The translations under genes were made by a program, and so were the position numbers. A DNA stretch of 64,000 bases from Bacteroidota bacterium. GTDB taxonomy: Bacteria; Bacteroidota; Bacteroidia; Bacteroidales; UBA4417. The stretch's first letter is position 1. Every line of letters begins with the position of its first letter. The stretch lies in the NCBI GenBank assembly GCA_013376995.1, contig JACAAZ010000003.1:263640-327639 (forward strand). The letters are read 5' to 3'. Below the pieces are notes generated by a model. That model saw only the letters and a list, made by a program, of their open reading frames with translations, ran no database searches and was not told the DNA's origin. This document shows, piece by piece, positions 26,211 to 36,600 of this stretch.

Positions 26211-28565
26211 ATGAAGCCTGAAAAAGAACATATCCTCAAAATTGTTGACCAGATCATCTCCAGGCGTGGAGGCGCTGCCGAAGCTGCTATTCCTATCCTA
26301 CAGGATATCCAGGTTGCATTCAATTATTTGCCGCAGGAAGCATTGGAACATGTCTGTAAAATTACCGGCATTACGCCTTCTGTGATTACAGGAATATCTA
26401 CCTTTTACTCACAGTTCCGTCACCAGCCTGCCGGCGAGCATATCATTCGCGTTTGTACCGGTACAGCCTGCCATGTGAAAGGTTCCGGGCTTGTTTTTGA
26501 TGCCTTCAAACGTGAACTTGGTTTGGAAGATCAACAGGAAACAGACGAAAACGGCCAGTTTACCATGGAGAAAGTAGCCTGCCTGGGCTGTTGTACCCTG
26601 GCCCCGGTTGTTAAAATTGACCAGACTACCTACGGGCATGTCCAGCCCGAAAAAGTAGGTGAGATCATAAAGGACTTTCTTTCCAGGAAAGATAAAGGTG
26701 AACTTCCATTCACTGGAAACGGGCACGATTCTGACATCCAGGGTGAGATCAGGATAGGCCTGGGTTCATGCTGTGTAGCCAGCGGAAGCCTTGAAGTTAA
26801 GTCTGAAATTGAAAGGACTCTTGCCGATACACGGATCAATGTTAATGTTAAGCAGGTTGGCTGCGTTGGAATTTGCAACCAGGTTCCGATTTTGGAGATC
26901 GTCAAGCCAGGGGAAGAACCGGCCTTCTATGCCAGGATAAAGCCGGAAGAGGTTAAAGAAGTGCTGCTAAAGCATTTTAAACCCGTCGGATTCCTTAATC
27001 GCCTGCGCAACAGCTTCTTCAATAAGTTTGAAACAGTTCTCGACGATGGAGCCCCAAGGTCATTCAGGAGATACCTGTCCGAACAACGGGATACACCATT
27101 ATCAGGATTCCTGGGGCCACAAATGGCTATTGCCACAGAGAACAGGGGTATCGTAAAGCCCTGTGATATTGAGGAATACAAAACATCAGGCGGTTTCCTG
27201 GCGTTGGAAAAATGCCTGAAAAGCTTATCTCCCCAGGAAGTAATCGAAGAAATCAAGCGATCGGGATTAAGGGGGCGCGGCGGAGCCGGTTTTCCTACAG
27301 GTATCAAATGGCAGTTGGTGCATGATCAATCCTCCGAATCCAAGTATATCATCTGTAACGGGGATGAGGGAGATCCGGGTGCCTTCATGGACCGCATGCT
27401 CCTGGAATCCTATCCCTTCCGTGTAATCGAAGGCATGCTAATCGCAGGTTATGCAACCCGGGCCTCACATGGTATTTTCTATATTCGCGCCGAATATCCG
27501 CTGGCTGTAGAACGCATCCGTGAAGCTATGTCATTATGTAAAGAAAAGGGGATCATCGGAGATTCAGTTCTGGGCTCGGAGTTCACTTTCGACCTGAAGA
27601 TATTCGAAGGAGCAGGAGCCTTTGTCTGTGGGGAAGAAACTGCTCTTATAGCTTCCATTGAAGGCGAACGTGGCATTCCGGGGATGCGCCCGCCCTACCC
27701 CGCTGTAAACGGGCTTTGGGGAAAACCTACGCTCGTCAATAATACGGAAACATTTTCGCTGATCTCCTGGATCATCAGGAATGGCGCTGATGCATTTAAC
27801 AGCACCGGGACAGAGGGTAGCAAAGGAACCAAAGTGTTCGCTCTTGCCGGTAAGGTAAATCGTGGCGGGCTGATTGAGGTCCCTATGGGCATTACGTTGA
27901 GAAAGATTGTGGAAGAAATCGGCGGGGGAATAGCCGGCAACCGGAAATTCAAAGCCGTTCAGATAGGCGGTCCTTCCGGCGGATGCATTCCTGCCTCACT
28001 CTATGATCTTCCGATAGATTACGAAACCTTGACATCTGTAGGTGCAATGATGGGATCCGGCGGATTGATAGTGCTTGATGAAACTGACTGTATGGTCGAC
28101 ATCGCCCACTATTTCCTCTCCTTCACCCAGGATCAATCCTGTGGGAAATGTACATTCTGCCGTATCGGTACCAGGAGAATGCTGGAGTTACTAGAAAAGA
28201 TACGATCGGGTAAAGGAAAACCGGAAGACCTGGACCTTCTCGAGAGCCTGGCTAAAAGCACACAAGTCGGAAGCCTTTGCGGGTTAGGTAAGACTGCTCC
28301 AAACCCTGTTCTGTCCACACTAAAGTATTTCAGGCATGAGTATGAAGCTCATATTAATGGCATTTGCCCCTCAGGACGCTGCACGCCGCTTCTTCTCTAC
28401 CGTGTGACAGATGATTGCATCGGATGTACAAAGTGCGCCCAGCGCTGTCCTGCGGATGCCATAGCATATGTACCCTACGAAGTTCATCAAATTGATACTG
28501 AAAAATGCATTAAATGTGACATCTGCAGGCAAATATGCCCTGTAGATGCCATCAAAGTAAATTAA
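26211..28565 (+). CDS. NuoE-NuoF-ferredoxin fusion, NADH-dehydrogenase module
   Basis: A 784-residue fusion. Residues ~1-150 are NuoE-like with 2Fe-2S ligands C82, C87, C124 and C128. A second thioredoxin-like 2Fe-2S domain covers ~180-260 (GSCCVASGS, GCVGIC). Its usual first Cys seems shifted, giving an adjacent Cys pair. Residues ~340-700 are NuoF-like, with FMN/NADH-site motifs RGRGGAGFPTGIKW and NGDEGDPGAFMDR and the [4Fe-4S] motif CGKCTFCRIGTRR. Two ferredoxin motifs end the protein (CIGCTKCAQRCP, CIKCDICRQICP). The layout resembles HydB/HndC subunits of soluble NAD-linked complexes with the NuoE part fused on. It should oxidise NADH or reduce NAD+. The stop abuts the next ATG. Confidence 0.88.
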   Translation: MKPEKEHILKIVDQIISRRGGAAEAAIPILQDIQVAFNYLPQEALEHVCKITGITPSVITGISTFYSQFRHQPAGEHIIRVCTGTACHVKGSGLVFDAFKRELGLEDQQETDENGQFTMEKVACLGCCTLAPVVKIDQTTYGHVQPEKVGEIIKDFLSRKDKGELPFTGNGHDSDIQGEIRIGLGSCCVASGSLEVKSEIERTLADTRINVNVKQVGCVGICNQVPILEIVKPGEEPAFYARIKPEEVKEVLLKHFKPVGFLNRLRNSFFNKFETVLDDGAPRSFRRYLSEQRDTPLSGFLGPQMAIATENRGIVKPCDIEEYKTSGGFLALEKCLKSLSPQEVIEEIKRSGLRGRGGAGFPTGIKWQLVHDQSSESKYIICNGDEGDPGAFMDRMLLESYPFRVIEGMLIAGYATRASHGIFYIRAEYPLAVERIREAMSLCKEKGIIGDSVLGSEFTFDLKIFEGAGAFVCGEETALIASIEGERGIPGMRPPYPAVNGLWGKPTLVNNTETFSLISWIIRNGADAFNSTGTEGSKGTKVFALAGKVNRGGLIEVPMGITLRKIVEEIGGGIAGNRKFKAVQIGGPSGGCIPASLYDLPIDYETLTSVGAMMGSGGLIVLDETDCMVDIAHYFLSFTQDQSCGKCTFCRIGTRRMLELLEKIRSGKGKPEDLDLLESLAKSTQVGSLCGLGKTAPNPVLSTLKYFRHEYEAHINGICPSGRCTPLLLYRVTDDCIGCTKCAQRCPADAIAYVPYEVHQIDTEKCIKCDICRQICPVDAIKVN

Positions 28566-30158
28566 ATGATCAAGCTAAAGATCGATCATAAAGAAATTGA
28601 AGTACCGGAGGGGACAACCATTCTGGTTGCAGCTTCCATGCTTGGAATTGAGATCCCCACTCTTTGCCATATGCAAGGAGTTTCAGTTCATCCTTCCTGC
28701 ATGGTTTGCACAGTAAAAGATATTGTTTCCGGTAAGCTTTTTCCATCCTGTGCTATGCCTGTGTTGCCAAATATGGATATTATCACTGATTCTGAGGACC
28801 TTATAAGCATCCGGAAAGAAGCGCTTGAATTGCTGCTGAGTGATCATGCAGGAGATTGTGAGGCACCTTGCAGGCTGAGTTGTCCTGCCTTTATGGATAT
28901 CCCCAGGATGAACCGGCTGATCGCTGAAGGAAATTTTGAAAAAGCTCTTGAAGTTGTCCGGCAAGAGATTGCCTTGCCGCTTATCCTGGGATATGTGTGC
29001 CCTGCACCTTGCGAAAAAGCATGCAGGCGCAAACCCATCGATGGTACTGTCTCAATTTGCCTGTTGAAAAGATCTACAGCCACTAATCCTGATATCCGGT
29101 CCAGAAAGTTGGATATCCCAATTCAAAAAAGTGGTAAAAGAATCGGTATTATCGGTACAGGGCCGGCAGGCCTCTCAGCTGCCTTTTACCTTTTGAGGAT
29201 GGGGCATGAATGCGTTCTCTTCGATCAGCAGGAAGAAGCAGGCGGGGCATTGCGGTACTCCATAAAAGAAGATATTCTGCCAAGGGAAGTGCTTGATGCT
29301 GAGATTGAAGTCCTTAGGATGATGGGAGCCTCATTTGTTTTGAATTCGAAGCAAACACTACGTGAACTAGGAAAAGCAAATGGAAGCAGGTTTGATGCCC
29401 TTGTGCTGGCAACTGGAAGCCAGGAGCAACATACAGTGGATGAGCTTATTAAATCTGCCGATGGTACCACCCGTACCCTGAACCGGAAAACCTATGAAAC
29501 CCGCATTGAGGGTGTATTTGCATGCGGTAGCATTTTGCGCGATCAACGTATGGCTGTCAGGGCAGGGGCGCAGGGAAAAGCTGCCGCACTCAATGTTGAC
29601 AGGTTCCTGAGAGGTATGCCAGCTACACAGGAGGATTCATTATTCAATTCGTCCATTGGAGAACTTAAGGAAGAAGAATACGTTGAATACCTTAAGGAAA
29701 GCAAAGTTAATAACCCTGTTAATCCGGGAAAAGGTTTTACAGCTGGATACTCTCCTGAGGAAGCAATGGAAGAAGCCAGGCGTTGCATGCATTGTGATTG
29801 CAGGAAACCTGTGACTTGCAAACTTAGAAATCTGTCACATCTGTATAAGGCTGACAAAAAGCGCTTTGCCGGGCCTGACCGGAAGCATCTCCTGAAATCA
29901 ATGCAGCATGAACTGATAATCTATGAACAGGAAAAATGTATCAAATGCGGCATTTGTATAGAGATAGCTTCAAAAGCATCTGAAGCATTGGGACTCTCCT
30001 TTATCGGAAGAGGTTTCGACGTAAAAGTGAGCGTGCCTTTCAACAAAACAACTCTTGAAGCCTTAAAAACTTCGGCAATTGAATGTGCAAATGCATGCCC
30101 CACAGGTGCTCTAGCCACCAAACTTTCCGAAGAGAATGACATTCTTACTGTTATCTGA
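28566..30158 (+). CDS. 2Fe-2S / GltD-like FAD / NuoG-like hybrid without NAD(P)H domain
   Basis: A 530-residue protein. The NuoG-type 2Fe-2S ligands are C34, C45, C48 and C62 (C-x10-C-x2-C-x13-C). H94/C98 recall NuoG and merge into a GltD-like Cys domain (C102, C106, C145, C149, C153). The FAD motif is GIIGTGPAGLSAA (G197, G199, G202). In GltD relatives about 200 residues with a second GxGxxG separate the ATG-type motif from the last FAD motif. Here LATGS (~281-285) and GVFACGS (~316-322) are only 37 residues apart, so the NAD(P)H domain is absent. The usual Asp of the last motif is Ser322. The C-terminus has C407/C410/C412/C418 and a NuoG N4-like set, C458, C461, C464 and C511. It probably gets electrons from the preceding protein. 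Confidence 0.82.
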   Translation: MIKLKIDHKEIEVPEGTTILVAASMLGIEIPTLCHMQGVSVHPSCMVCTVKDIVSGKLFPSCAMPVLPNMDIITDSEDLISIRKEALELLLSDHAGDCEAPCRLSCPAFMDIPRMNRLIAEGNFEKALEVVRQEIALPLILGYVCPAPCEKACRRKPIDGTVSICLLKRSTATNPDIRSRKLDIPIQKSGKRIGIIGTGPAGLSAAFYLLRMGHECVLFDQQEEAGGALRYSIKEDILPREVLDAEIEVLRMMGASFVLNSKQTLRELGKANGSRFDALVLATGSQEQHTVDELIKSADGTTRTLNRKTYETRIEGVFACGSILRDQRMAVRAGAQGKAAALNVDRFLRGMPATQEDSLFNSSIGELKEEEYVEYLKESKVNNPVNPGKGFTAGYSPEEAMEEARRCMHCDCRKPVTCKLRNLSHLYKADKKRFAGPDRKHLLKSMQHELIIYEQEKCIKCGICIEIASKASEALGLSFIGRGFDVKVSVPFNKTTLEALKTSAIECANACPTGALATKLSEENDILTVI

Positions 30159-30251
30159 TCAGTAGACATTTGGGATAATTTATCTGATTGAATACTTTAA
30201 CTAATTTCAGCAAACTCTATTAACATTTTGCTTGTTACTAAGTACCTAAAC

Positions 30252-31373
30252 ATGAATTTGAGATTCCTTTCTTCATTTTTTCTGCTCATTCTGGTGCTTC
30301 AACTCTCAGCCCAGGAGAAAGGAAGTTCTTCATGGCCCTCTTTCAGGGGTGATGCACAGTTAACCGGTACTTTATCATCCTCTATCCCTTCCACATTCAA
30401 GTTATTATGGTCGTTCAAATCCGGGGATGAAATCAAATCCTCGCCTGTAACCGGGAATGGCTTGATCTATTTTGGATCGGGCGATGGCTTTGTATATGCC
30501 ATTACAGTAAGTGGGCAACTAAAATGGAAATACAATACGGTTACTGCAATTGAAGCCGCTCCCCTTCTCATCGAAAACACGCTTGTGGTTGGAAGCCTGG
30601 ATGGATCGCTGTATGCATTTAATGCTTTAAATGGAAAATTGAAATGGAAATATATTACTGATGGACAAATATCAGGCGGTGCTAATTGGGTTGCAGGACC
30701 GGATAACAAACAAAAACGCATACTGGTTGGCAGCTACGATTTTTTCCTGCATTGTGTCAGCCTCAACAGTGGGAAAGCTCTATGGAAATATGAATCAGGG
30801 AATTACATTAACGGAACTCCTGCCGTATATGGGAAAACGGCGGTCTTTGGAGGCTGCGACGGCTTCCTTCATATGATCACTACTGCAAATGGTAAAGAGT
30901 TAAAGAAAACAGAGATAGGTACTTATGTCCCTGCATCAGCAGCCATTGTTGGTGATAGGGCCTACTTTGGGAATTATGACGGAGCCTTTTACTGTTTCGA
31001 CCTCAAAGCCAAGAAGATACTCTGGAAAACAGATGGTGGCGGACCTTTTATGGCATCTCCGGCGGCTACAAATAGTGACATTGTTACCGGCTCGCAGAAC
31101 CATAATGTATATTGTTATGATGCTCTGAAAGGTACTATCAGATGGAAATTCAAAACCCTGGGCAAGGTAGACGCTTCACCAATAATTGTAGGGAATAAGG
31201 TTATTATAGCATCAGGGGAAGGGCGTTTACATATTCTCGACCTGCAATCAGGTAAAGAAATCTGGGTATACGACATTGGCAGTAACATTTCAGCCACCCC
31301 GGCTGTTATGAACAATATGATATTTGTAGCTTCAGAAGATGGGAAGATTTATGCCTTTGGTGCTGGAAAATGA
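30252..31373 (+). CDS. secreted PQQ-like beta-propeller protein 7
   Basis: A longer frame begins with TTG at 30228, but the ATG at 30252 opens a clean signal peptide (NLRFLSSFFLLILVLQLSAQ), so I use it. The 374-residue protein then has SWPSFRGDAQLTG and very regular BamB-like blades (GSGDGFVYAI, GSLDGSLYAFNALNGKLKW, SEDGKIYAFGAGK). It is the most canonical propeller of the seven. It closes the locus, 93 bp after the hybrid flavoprotein and followed by a repeat-filled gap. The role is unknown. Confidence 0.83.
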   Translation: MNLRFLSSFFLLILVLQLSAQEKGSSSWPSFRGDAQLTGTLSSSIPSTFKLLWSFKSGDEIKSSPVTGNGLIYFGSGDGFVYAITVSGQLKWKYNTVTAIEAAPLLIENTLVVGSLDGSLYAFNALNGKLKWKYITDGQISGGANWVAGPDNKQKRILVGSYDFFLHCVSLNSGKALWKYESGNYINGTPAVYGKTAVFGGCDGFLHMITTANGKELKKTEIGTYVPASAAIVGDRAYFGNYDGAFYCFDLKAKKILWKTDGGGPFMASPAATNSDIVTGSQNHNVYCYDALKGTIRWKFKTLGKVDASPIIVGNKVIIASGEGRLHILDLQSGKEIWVYDIGSNISATPAVMNNMIFVASEDGKIYAFGAGK

Positions 31374-31381
31374 TGAGATCT

Positions 31382-31612
31382 AAATGCAAAGATCAAAATG
31401 CAAAATGCAAATTATAAAGTGTAGAATGTAAAGTGCAAAGGATAAAGTGCACTCATGGGAAGCATTTGGCTCAGAATGCAAAATGCAAAGTGTCCCTTTG
31501 AGAAGCCCTTGCATAAAAAAATAGAAATTAAGGCATTAGATTAATACTTAATATCATACTCTAATAATCAACTTGAACTTTGAATTTTGAAATTTGAAGT
31601 TTGAAATTTGCA
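31382..31612. repeat. A-rich simple intergenic repeats
   Basis: The 246-bp gap after propeller 7 holds many AAATGCAAA and AAAGTGCAAAG copies (31382-31490). Near the next gene it has a heptamer-like run of TTTGAA units (31571-31612). No ORF or promoter was recognised. Confidence 0.6.
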
Positions 31613-31619
31613 ACTTTAA

Positions 31620-32918
31620 ATGAAGATAGTAAACATAGTCCCTGGATTTGGTGGAACCTTTTATTGCGGTAACTGCCTGCGCGACAGCGCATTCGTGGCA
31701 TCACTAAGGCAGGCCGGGCACGACGCCAGTATCCTACCCATGTACCTTCCACTCCAGGTAGGAATAAATACTCCTGACAAGGACATTCCTGTATTCTACG
31801 GAGCTGTAAACATCTACCTTAAACAGCAGTTCCCCTTTATGCGGAATATGCCTTCCTGGCTGGAAAAGTTCTTCAACTCCACTCCTATCCTGAAGTTTGC
31901 TGCCTCTAAATCAAGCTCAACCAGGGCTACAGGACTTGAAGAAATGACGGAATCCATGCTTCTTGGAAAGAATGGAAATCAAAGCCATGAATTGCAGCAA
32001 CTCGTTGATTTCCTGAAACATCACGAAAAACCGGATATCGTCCATTTTTCAAACGCCCTTCTTCTCGGAATGGCTGAACAAATCCGCAATGAGTTGAATG
32101 TCCCCGTAGTTTTTTCACTTCAGGATGAAGATGTTTGGGTGGATGTAATGAGCGAAAAATATAAACAGAGGATATGGGACCTGATGGCTGAAAAAGCTGC
32201 TGTTGTAGATGCTTTTATACCTGTGAGCAACTACTTTGCATCTGTGATGAAAACAAAGATGAGGATTCCGGACGCAAAGCTGCACATTTTGCCTATTGGA
32301 ATAGATCCAGGTAAATATCAGTTTTCCGAACCAGCCAAAGAACCCAGGGCAATTGGCTATTTATCAAGGATATGCGAAGAAAATGGCTTTGGAATCCTGG
32401 TTGATGCTTTCATCATTCTCAAAAAAGATCTGCGTTTTAAGGATCTGAAACTTAGGGTAACTGGCGGTAAAACCGGGGATGATGACCACTTCATTTCGGA
32501 ACAATACCGTAAACTCAGGGAAAACTCGATTTCTCATGATGTTGAGATCTTTCCTGAATTTACGCTTGAACACCTGCACAAATTCTTCAAATCCATAACC
32601 TTACTCTCTGTTCCCGTCCTGAACGGCGAAGCTTTCGGACTTTACCAGCTTGAAGCCCTGGCATCGGGCATACCCTTGGTGCAACCGCGACTCGGGGCGT
32701 TTCCTGAAATCATTGAATCGACCGGTGGCGGGATGATTTATGAGTCAAATACCCCACAAGCCTTATCAGAAGCACTTGCTGAGGTTTTAGATTCCCCATC
32801 GCTGCTTATGCAATTTAGCAAATCCGGACATGAGGCAGTATTGGATACCTACGACTGCAGGAAGGTTACACTGCAGATGATCAGCATTTACCAAGGACTT
32901 CTAAATAAAAGAATATAA
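31620..32918 (+). CDS. GT4-type glycosyltransferase
   Basis: A 432-residue GT-B glycosyltransferase. The N-terminus has VPGFGGTFYCGNCLRDSAF, a glycine-rich acceptor-side loop. The C-terminal half has LPIGIDPGKYQF, IGYLSRICEENGFGILVDA and the catalytic-site region GEAFGLYQLEALASGIP with PRLGAFPEI, typical of family 4. No membrane helix is evident, so it is cytoplasmic or peripheral. The stop overlaps the ATG of the ABC ATPase by one base (TAATG), so the two are translationally coupled. The sugar and acceptor are unknown; transfer of a sugar onto a surface glycan or lipid is likely. Confidence 0.85.
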   Translation: MKIVNIVPGFGGTFYCGNCLRDSAFVASLRQAGHDASILPMYLPLQVGINTPDKDIPVFYGAVNIYLKQQFPFMRNMPSWLEKFFNSTPILKFAASKSSSTRATGLEEMTESMLLGKNGNQSHELQQLVDFLKHHEKPDIVHFSNALLLGMAEQIRNELNVPVVFSLQDEDVWVDVMSEKYKQRIWDLMAEKAAVVDAFIPVSNYFASVMKTKMRIPDAKLHILPIGIDPGKYQFSEPAKEPRAIGYLSRICEENGFGILVDAFIILKKDLRFKDLKLRVTGGKTGDDDHFISEQYRKLRENSISHDVEIFPEFTLEHLHKFFKSITLLSVPVLNGEAFGLYQLEALASGIPLVQPRLGAFPEIIESTGGGMIYESNTPQALSEALAEVLDSPSLLMQFSKSGHEAVLDTYDCRKVTLQMISIYQGLLNKRI

Positions 32919-33601
32919 TGATAGCTGAACTTCTAAATATCAGCAAAGTTTATGAGAAACCCGGCAGTGGTATACAGCAGAGAGTTCTCGATGATATTTC
33001 ATTACAAATCACTGAGAGTGATACACTTGCCATTATTGGCCCATCAGGTTCCGGGAAAAGCACATTCTTAAATATACTCGGAACTCTTGACAGGCCCAGT
33101 TCAGGGACGCTGCTGCTTCAGGGCCAGCTTATTAATCCTGACGATTCACCTTCACTAGCGTATATCAGGAATAAATGTGTCGGCTTTGTATTTCAGTTGC
33201 ATCATCTATTGCCTCAACTAAGCCTGTTGGAAAATATCCTGCTGCCAACCTTACCTATCAAATCATTGAAGGAAAAGCAATTAGCGGCTGAAAGGGCAGT
33301 CCGACTTATCGAAAGAGTCGGTCTTCAAAGTCATCTTCTTCATAACCCATCTCAACTTTCGGTAGGCGAATGTCAAAGGGCTGCGGTTGTAAGGGCCCTG
33401 GTAAACCAACCTAAACTGCTTCTTGCCGATGAACCTACTGGCTCTTTGGACGCGGAAAATGCAGAACAGCTAGCCAGCCTACTTTTGGACCTCAGAAAAG
33501 AGCAGAATTTTGCTATTGTGGCTGTAACTCATTCACTGGAACTGGCTTCAAAAATGGACAAAGTTTATAAATTGTCATCCGGAAAACTGCTAACAACTTG
33601 A
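32918..33601 (+). CDS. ABC transporter ATP-binding protein (LolD/MacB type)
   Basis: A 227-residue ATPase with Walker A GPSGSGKST, Q-loop VFQLHHLLPQ, signature LSVGECQRAAVVRAL, Walker B LLLADEPTG and H-loop AVTHSLE. Length and sequence fit the LolD/MacB/FtsE group, which works with FtsX-like permeases. The next gene is such a permease, 76 bp downstream. This group typically moves lipoproteins or exports molecules by mechanotransmission rather than importing solutes. The overlap with the glycosyltransferase suggests a linked envelope function. Confidence 0.9.
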   Translation: MIAELLNISKVYEKPGSGIQQRVLDDISLQITESDTLAIIGPSGSGKSTFLNILGTLDRPSSGTLLLQGQLINPDDSPSLAYIRNKCVGFVFQLHHLLPQLSLLENILLPTLPIKSLKEKQLAAERAVRLIERVGLQSHLLHNPSQLSVGECQRAAVVRALVNQPKLLLADEPTGSLDAENAEQLASLLLDLRKEQNFAIVAVTHSLELASKMDKVYKLSSGKLLTT

Positions 33602-33677
33602 TTTATATTTCTTTATATCATCACCCTCAACCTAATAGATCTAAAACTTCTAAAATTCTAAAACCCTGTAATCAAGC

Positions 33678-36600
33678 ATGAACTCCTTGAAACTGATTCT
33701 TCGGAACCTGTTTTACTATCGAAAACCCTTTCTTTCGACAGTGATAGGAGTCGCCATCAGTACAGCAATATTAACCGGAGCATTGGTTGTCGGTGATTCA
33801 GTTCGGGAAAGCCTTAAGCAAATAAGCATCAGCCGTTTAGGTAAAATACAATATGCTATTGGCTCCAGTGACAGGCTCTTCAGGCAAGTGCTGGCAGATT
33901 CACTGAATCATAAACTGCACTGCGGTGCGCACGCAGCCCTACTTTGTTCTGGAATCGTCTTAAATCCTGAGAATCATAATTCAATTAACCGGGTTGAAAT
34001 TGCAGGAATAAATGATGATTTTGGAAGAGTTTGGAATAAAAATAATCTCCACTTACATGATGATGGCATAATCATAACTTCAAACGTCGCGAAAAAACTT
34101 GGTTTAAAGCCCGGTGATGAACTCGTGCTGAAGACTGAAAAACTCGGCAAAGGTCCTTCAAATGCACCTTTCGTAGCAGTAAAATCACCAGAAATATCAA
34201 TCCGGCTCAAAGTTGCTTCCATTGCTGATGATGATAGCCTCGGACGATTCAGCCTGAAAAACAACCAATCTCCATCATTTACCATTTTCATATCCTTAAG
34301 GGCTTTATCAAAGAAACTTGGTGTTGAAGGCCTTTGCAACCAAATACTGCTTGAAAGAGTTGATTCTCCTGAGGTATCGCACGAAAAAATAGAAAAAGCC
34401 ATACGGGCATCCTGGAACCTGCAGGACGCCGGATTCCATATAAAAGGCCTGGAATCAAAAGATGAATTTGAACTTACTTCTGACAGGATTTTTATTGACA
34501 ATGACGTTGCTCTGGCATTTGACTCTTCAAAACAATTCAGCCAACCTGTCCTGACATACCTGGTGAATTCTATATCCAGAGGAAGCTCTTCTACCCCCTA
34601 TTCTTTCATAACGGCAGCACCCCCAGCTTTTACCGGGGTAAATCTTGGGGAAAGGGAAATACTTCTCAATTCCTGGTTGGCGAGGGATCTGAATGCTAAA
34701 CCCGGAGATTCACTTACAATCCGATATTTTGTAATGGGGAAAGGTCGCTCCCTGAAAGAAGATACCTGTAGGTTCATTGTCAAATCAGTCTTGGACATCA
34801 AGTCTCGTTTGTTTGACCGCACCCTTATGCCTGATTTTCCTGGCATGACAGAAGTTGGAAATTGCCGGGATTGGGAAACAGGCACGCCCATAGACCTATC
34901 CAGTATCCGCGATAAAGATGAAAATTACTGGAATGAGTATAAGGGTACTCCGAAAGCATTTATTTCACTGGAAACGGGGCAACATCTGTGGAAAAACCCC
35001 TTCGGCGACCTCACCTCCATCAGATTTAAAACAGATTTTACAAAATTGATGAATATTGAGGAGCTGCTGATTTATAAAATGTCTCCGGCTGCTTATGGGT
35101 TAGGTATTATGAATGTACAACTTGCCGGAGATAAGGCAGCAGCTAATTCAACTGATTTTGGCGAATTATTTCTCAGCCTGAGTTTCTTTATTATTCTTTC
35201 TTCTATTATGCTAACAGCCTTGCTTTTCGGGCTCCTCGCAAACAGGAGAATCTCCGAAACCGCCGTACTCACCAGCCTGGGTTTTACAAAAGGAAACATC
35301 TTCCGCATTTACCTTGCTGAAACTTTAATTGTTGCAATTATTGGAAGCATAATAGGGACATTTCTTGGCATTCTTTATAACAAGATATTGATCAGTGGAT
35401 TAAATACAGTTTGGATGGATGCAACAAGCATTTCCACACTTAAGATGCATCTTTCAATAGCAACACTTTCAACCGGTTTAATCGCAGGCATACTCATTTC
35501 CTATCTAACCATGATCCTGGTTCTGTGGTTTACTTTTAGGTTAAGCCCGTCAAAGGCAGTTAATGGAAGTGTTTCACTCGAATCCCGGCACAGCGGATTA
35601 ATTGTACGTCTAACTGGTATAATTGGCCTAGCATTAGTATCTATAGACTTGATAATGATATTCTTACAGATACTGATTGCATCCTTTCGTTCCGCAGAAA
35701 TATCACTGTTTCTTGGTGCGCTCCTGATGGTAGCATTGATCAGCATGTTAGCCAATATTTTATACAAAGTACAATCTACAACTTATTCAAGTCCTACCCT
35801 GTACAGGCTACTCCGGAAAAATATGGGATTCAGGAAAAGGCGTACACTCGTATCAATCAGCCTGCTGGCTATAGGAACCTTCAGCATCGTGATTACAGGA
35901 GCGAACAGGCAACTATCAGGAGGAACTTCCATGGGTCGGAGCTCAGGCACTGGAGGTTTCCTACTTTACATGGAATCAACAATAGCTGTTCAGGAAGATC
36001 TGAACTCAGCCCGGGGGAAGCGCAAATTCAATATTGAAGATGATTCTTTACTCAGGGATGTAGTTTTTACCCCGGTTGAAAAAGTTGAAGGGGATGACGC
36101 CAGCTGCCTGAACCTGAACCAGGTTTCCAACCCGGGCCTGCTAGGCATTAACCCTGAGTTGTTTCATCAAAGAGGTTCATTTTCTTTCCAGGAATACAAT
36201 ACATCATCAAACAATTTCAGTCCCTGGCAAAGTTTGAGTAAAGAGACAGCTCCAGGTATAATCCCTGCAATAGCGGATCAGACTGTCATTACCTGGGGAT
36301 TGAGAAAAGCTATAGGTGATACGCTTACCTATAGGGATGAAAGCGGCAAACCATTAAAAGTCAAACTTATAGCTGGATTGAACAACTCAATTTTCCAGGG
36401 AAACCTACTTGTTTCCGGTGAATTCCTAAGAAAGTATTATCCATCCTCAGTCAAAACCAATATCATGCTACTGGATGGGCCAAAAGGAAAGGAAAAAGAA
36501 ATTTCGGACCTGCTCGAAGAGCGGTTCCGGGACCAGGGTGTCAGGATTACCAGCACTTCCGACCGCCTGGCTTCATTCAATGCTGTAGAGAATACTTACC

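Noticed and set aside
26211-30158. electron-bifurcating hydrogenase or formate dehydrogenase
   Set aside because: No H-cluster motifs and no molybdopterin subunit are present beside the NuoEF-like gene.
13199-31373. PQQ-dependent dehydrogenase cluster
   Set aside because: The propellers lack the cofactor-site features of quinoprotein dehydrogenases, and no pqq synthesis gene or cytochrome c is visible.
33974-34501. 175-residue minus-strand frame
   Set aside because: It is antisense to the FtsX-like permease, and the permease frame has clear domains.
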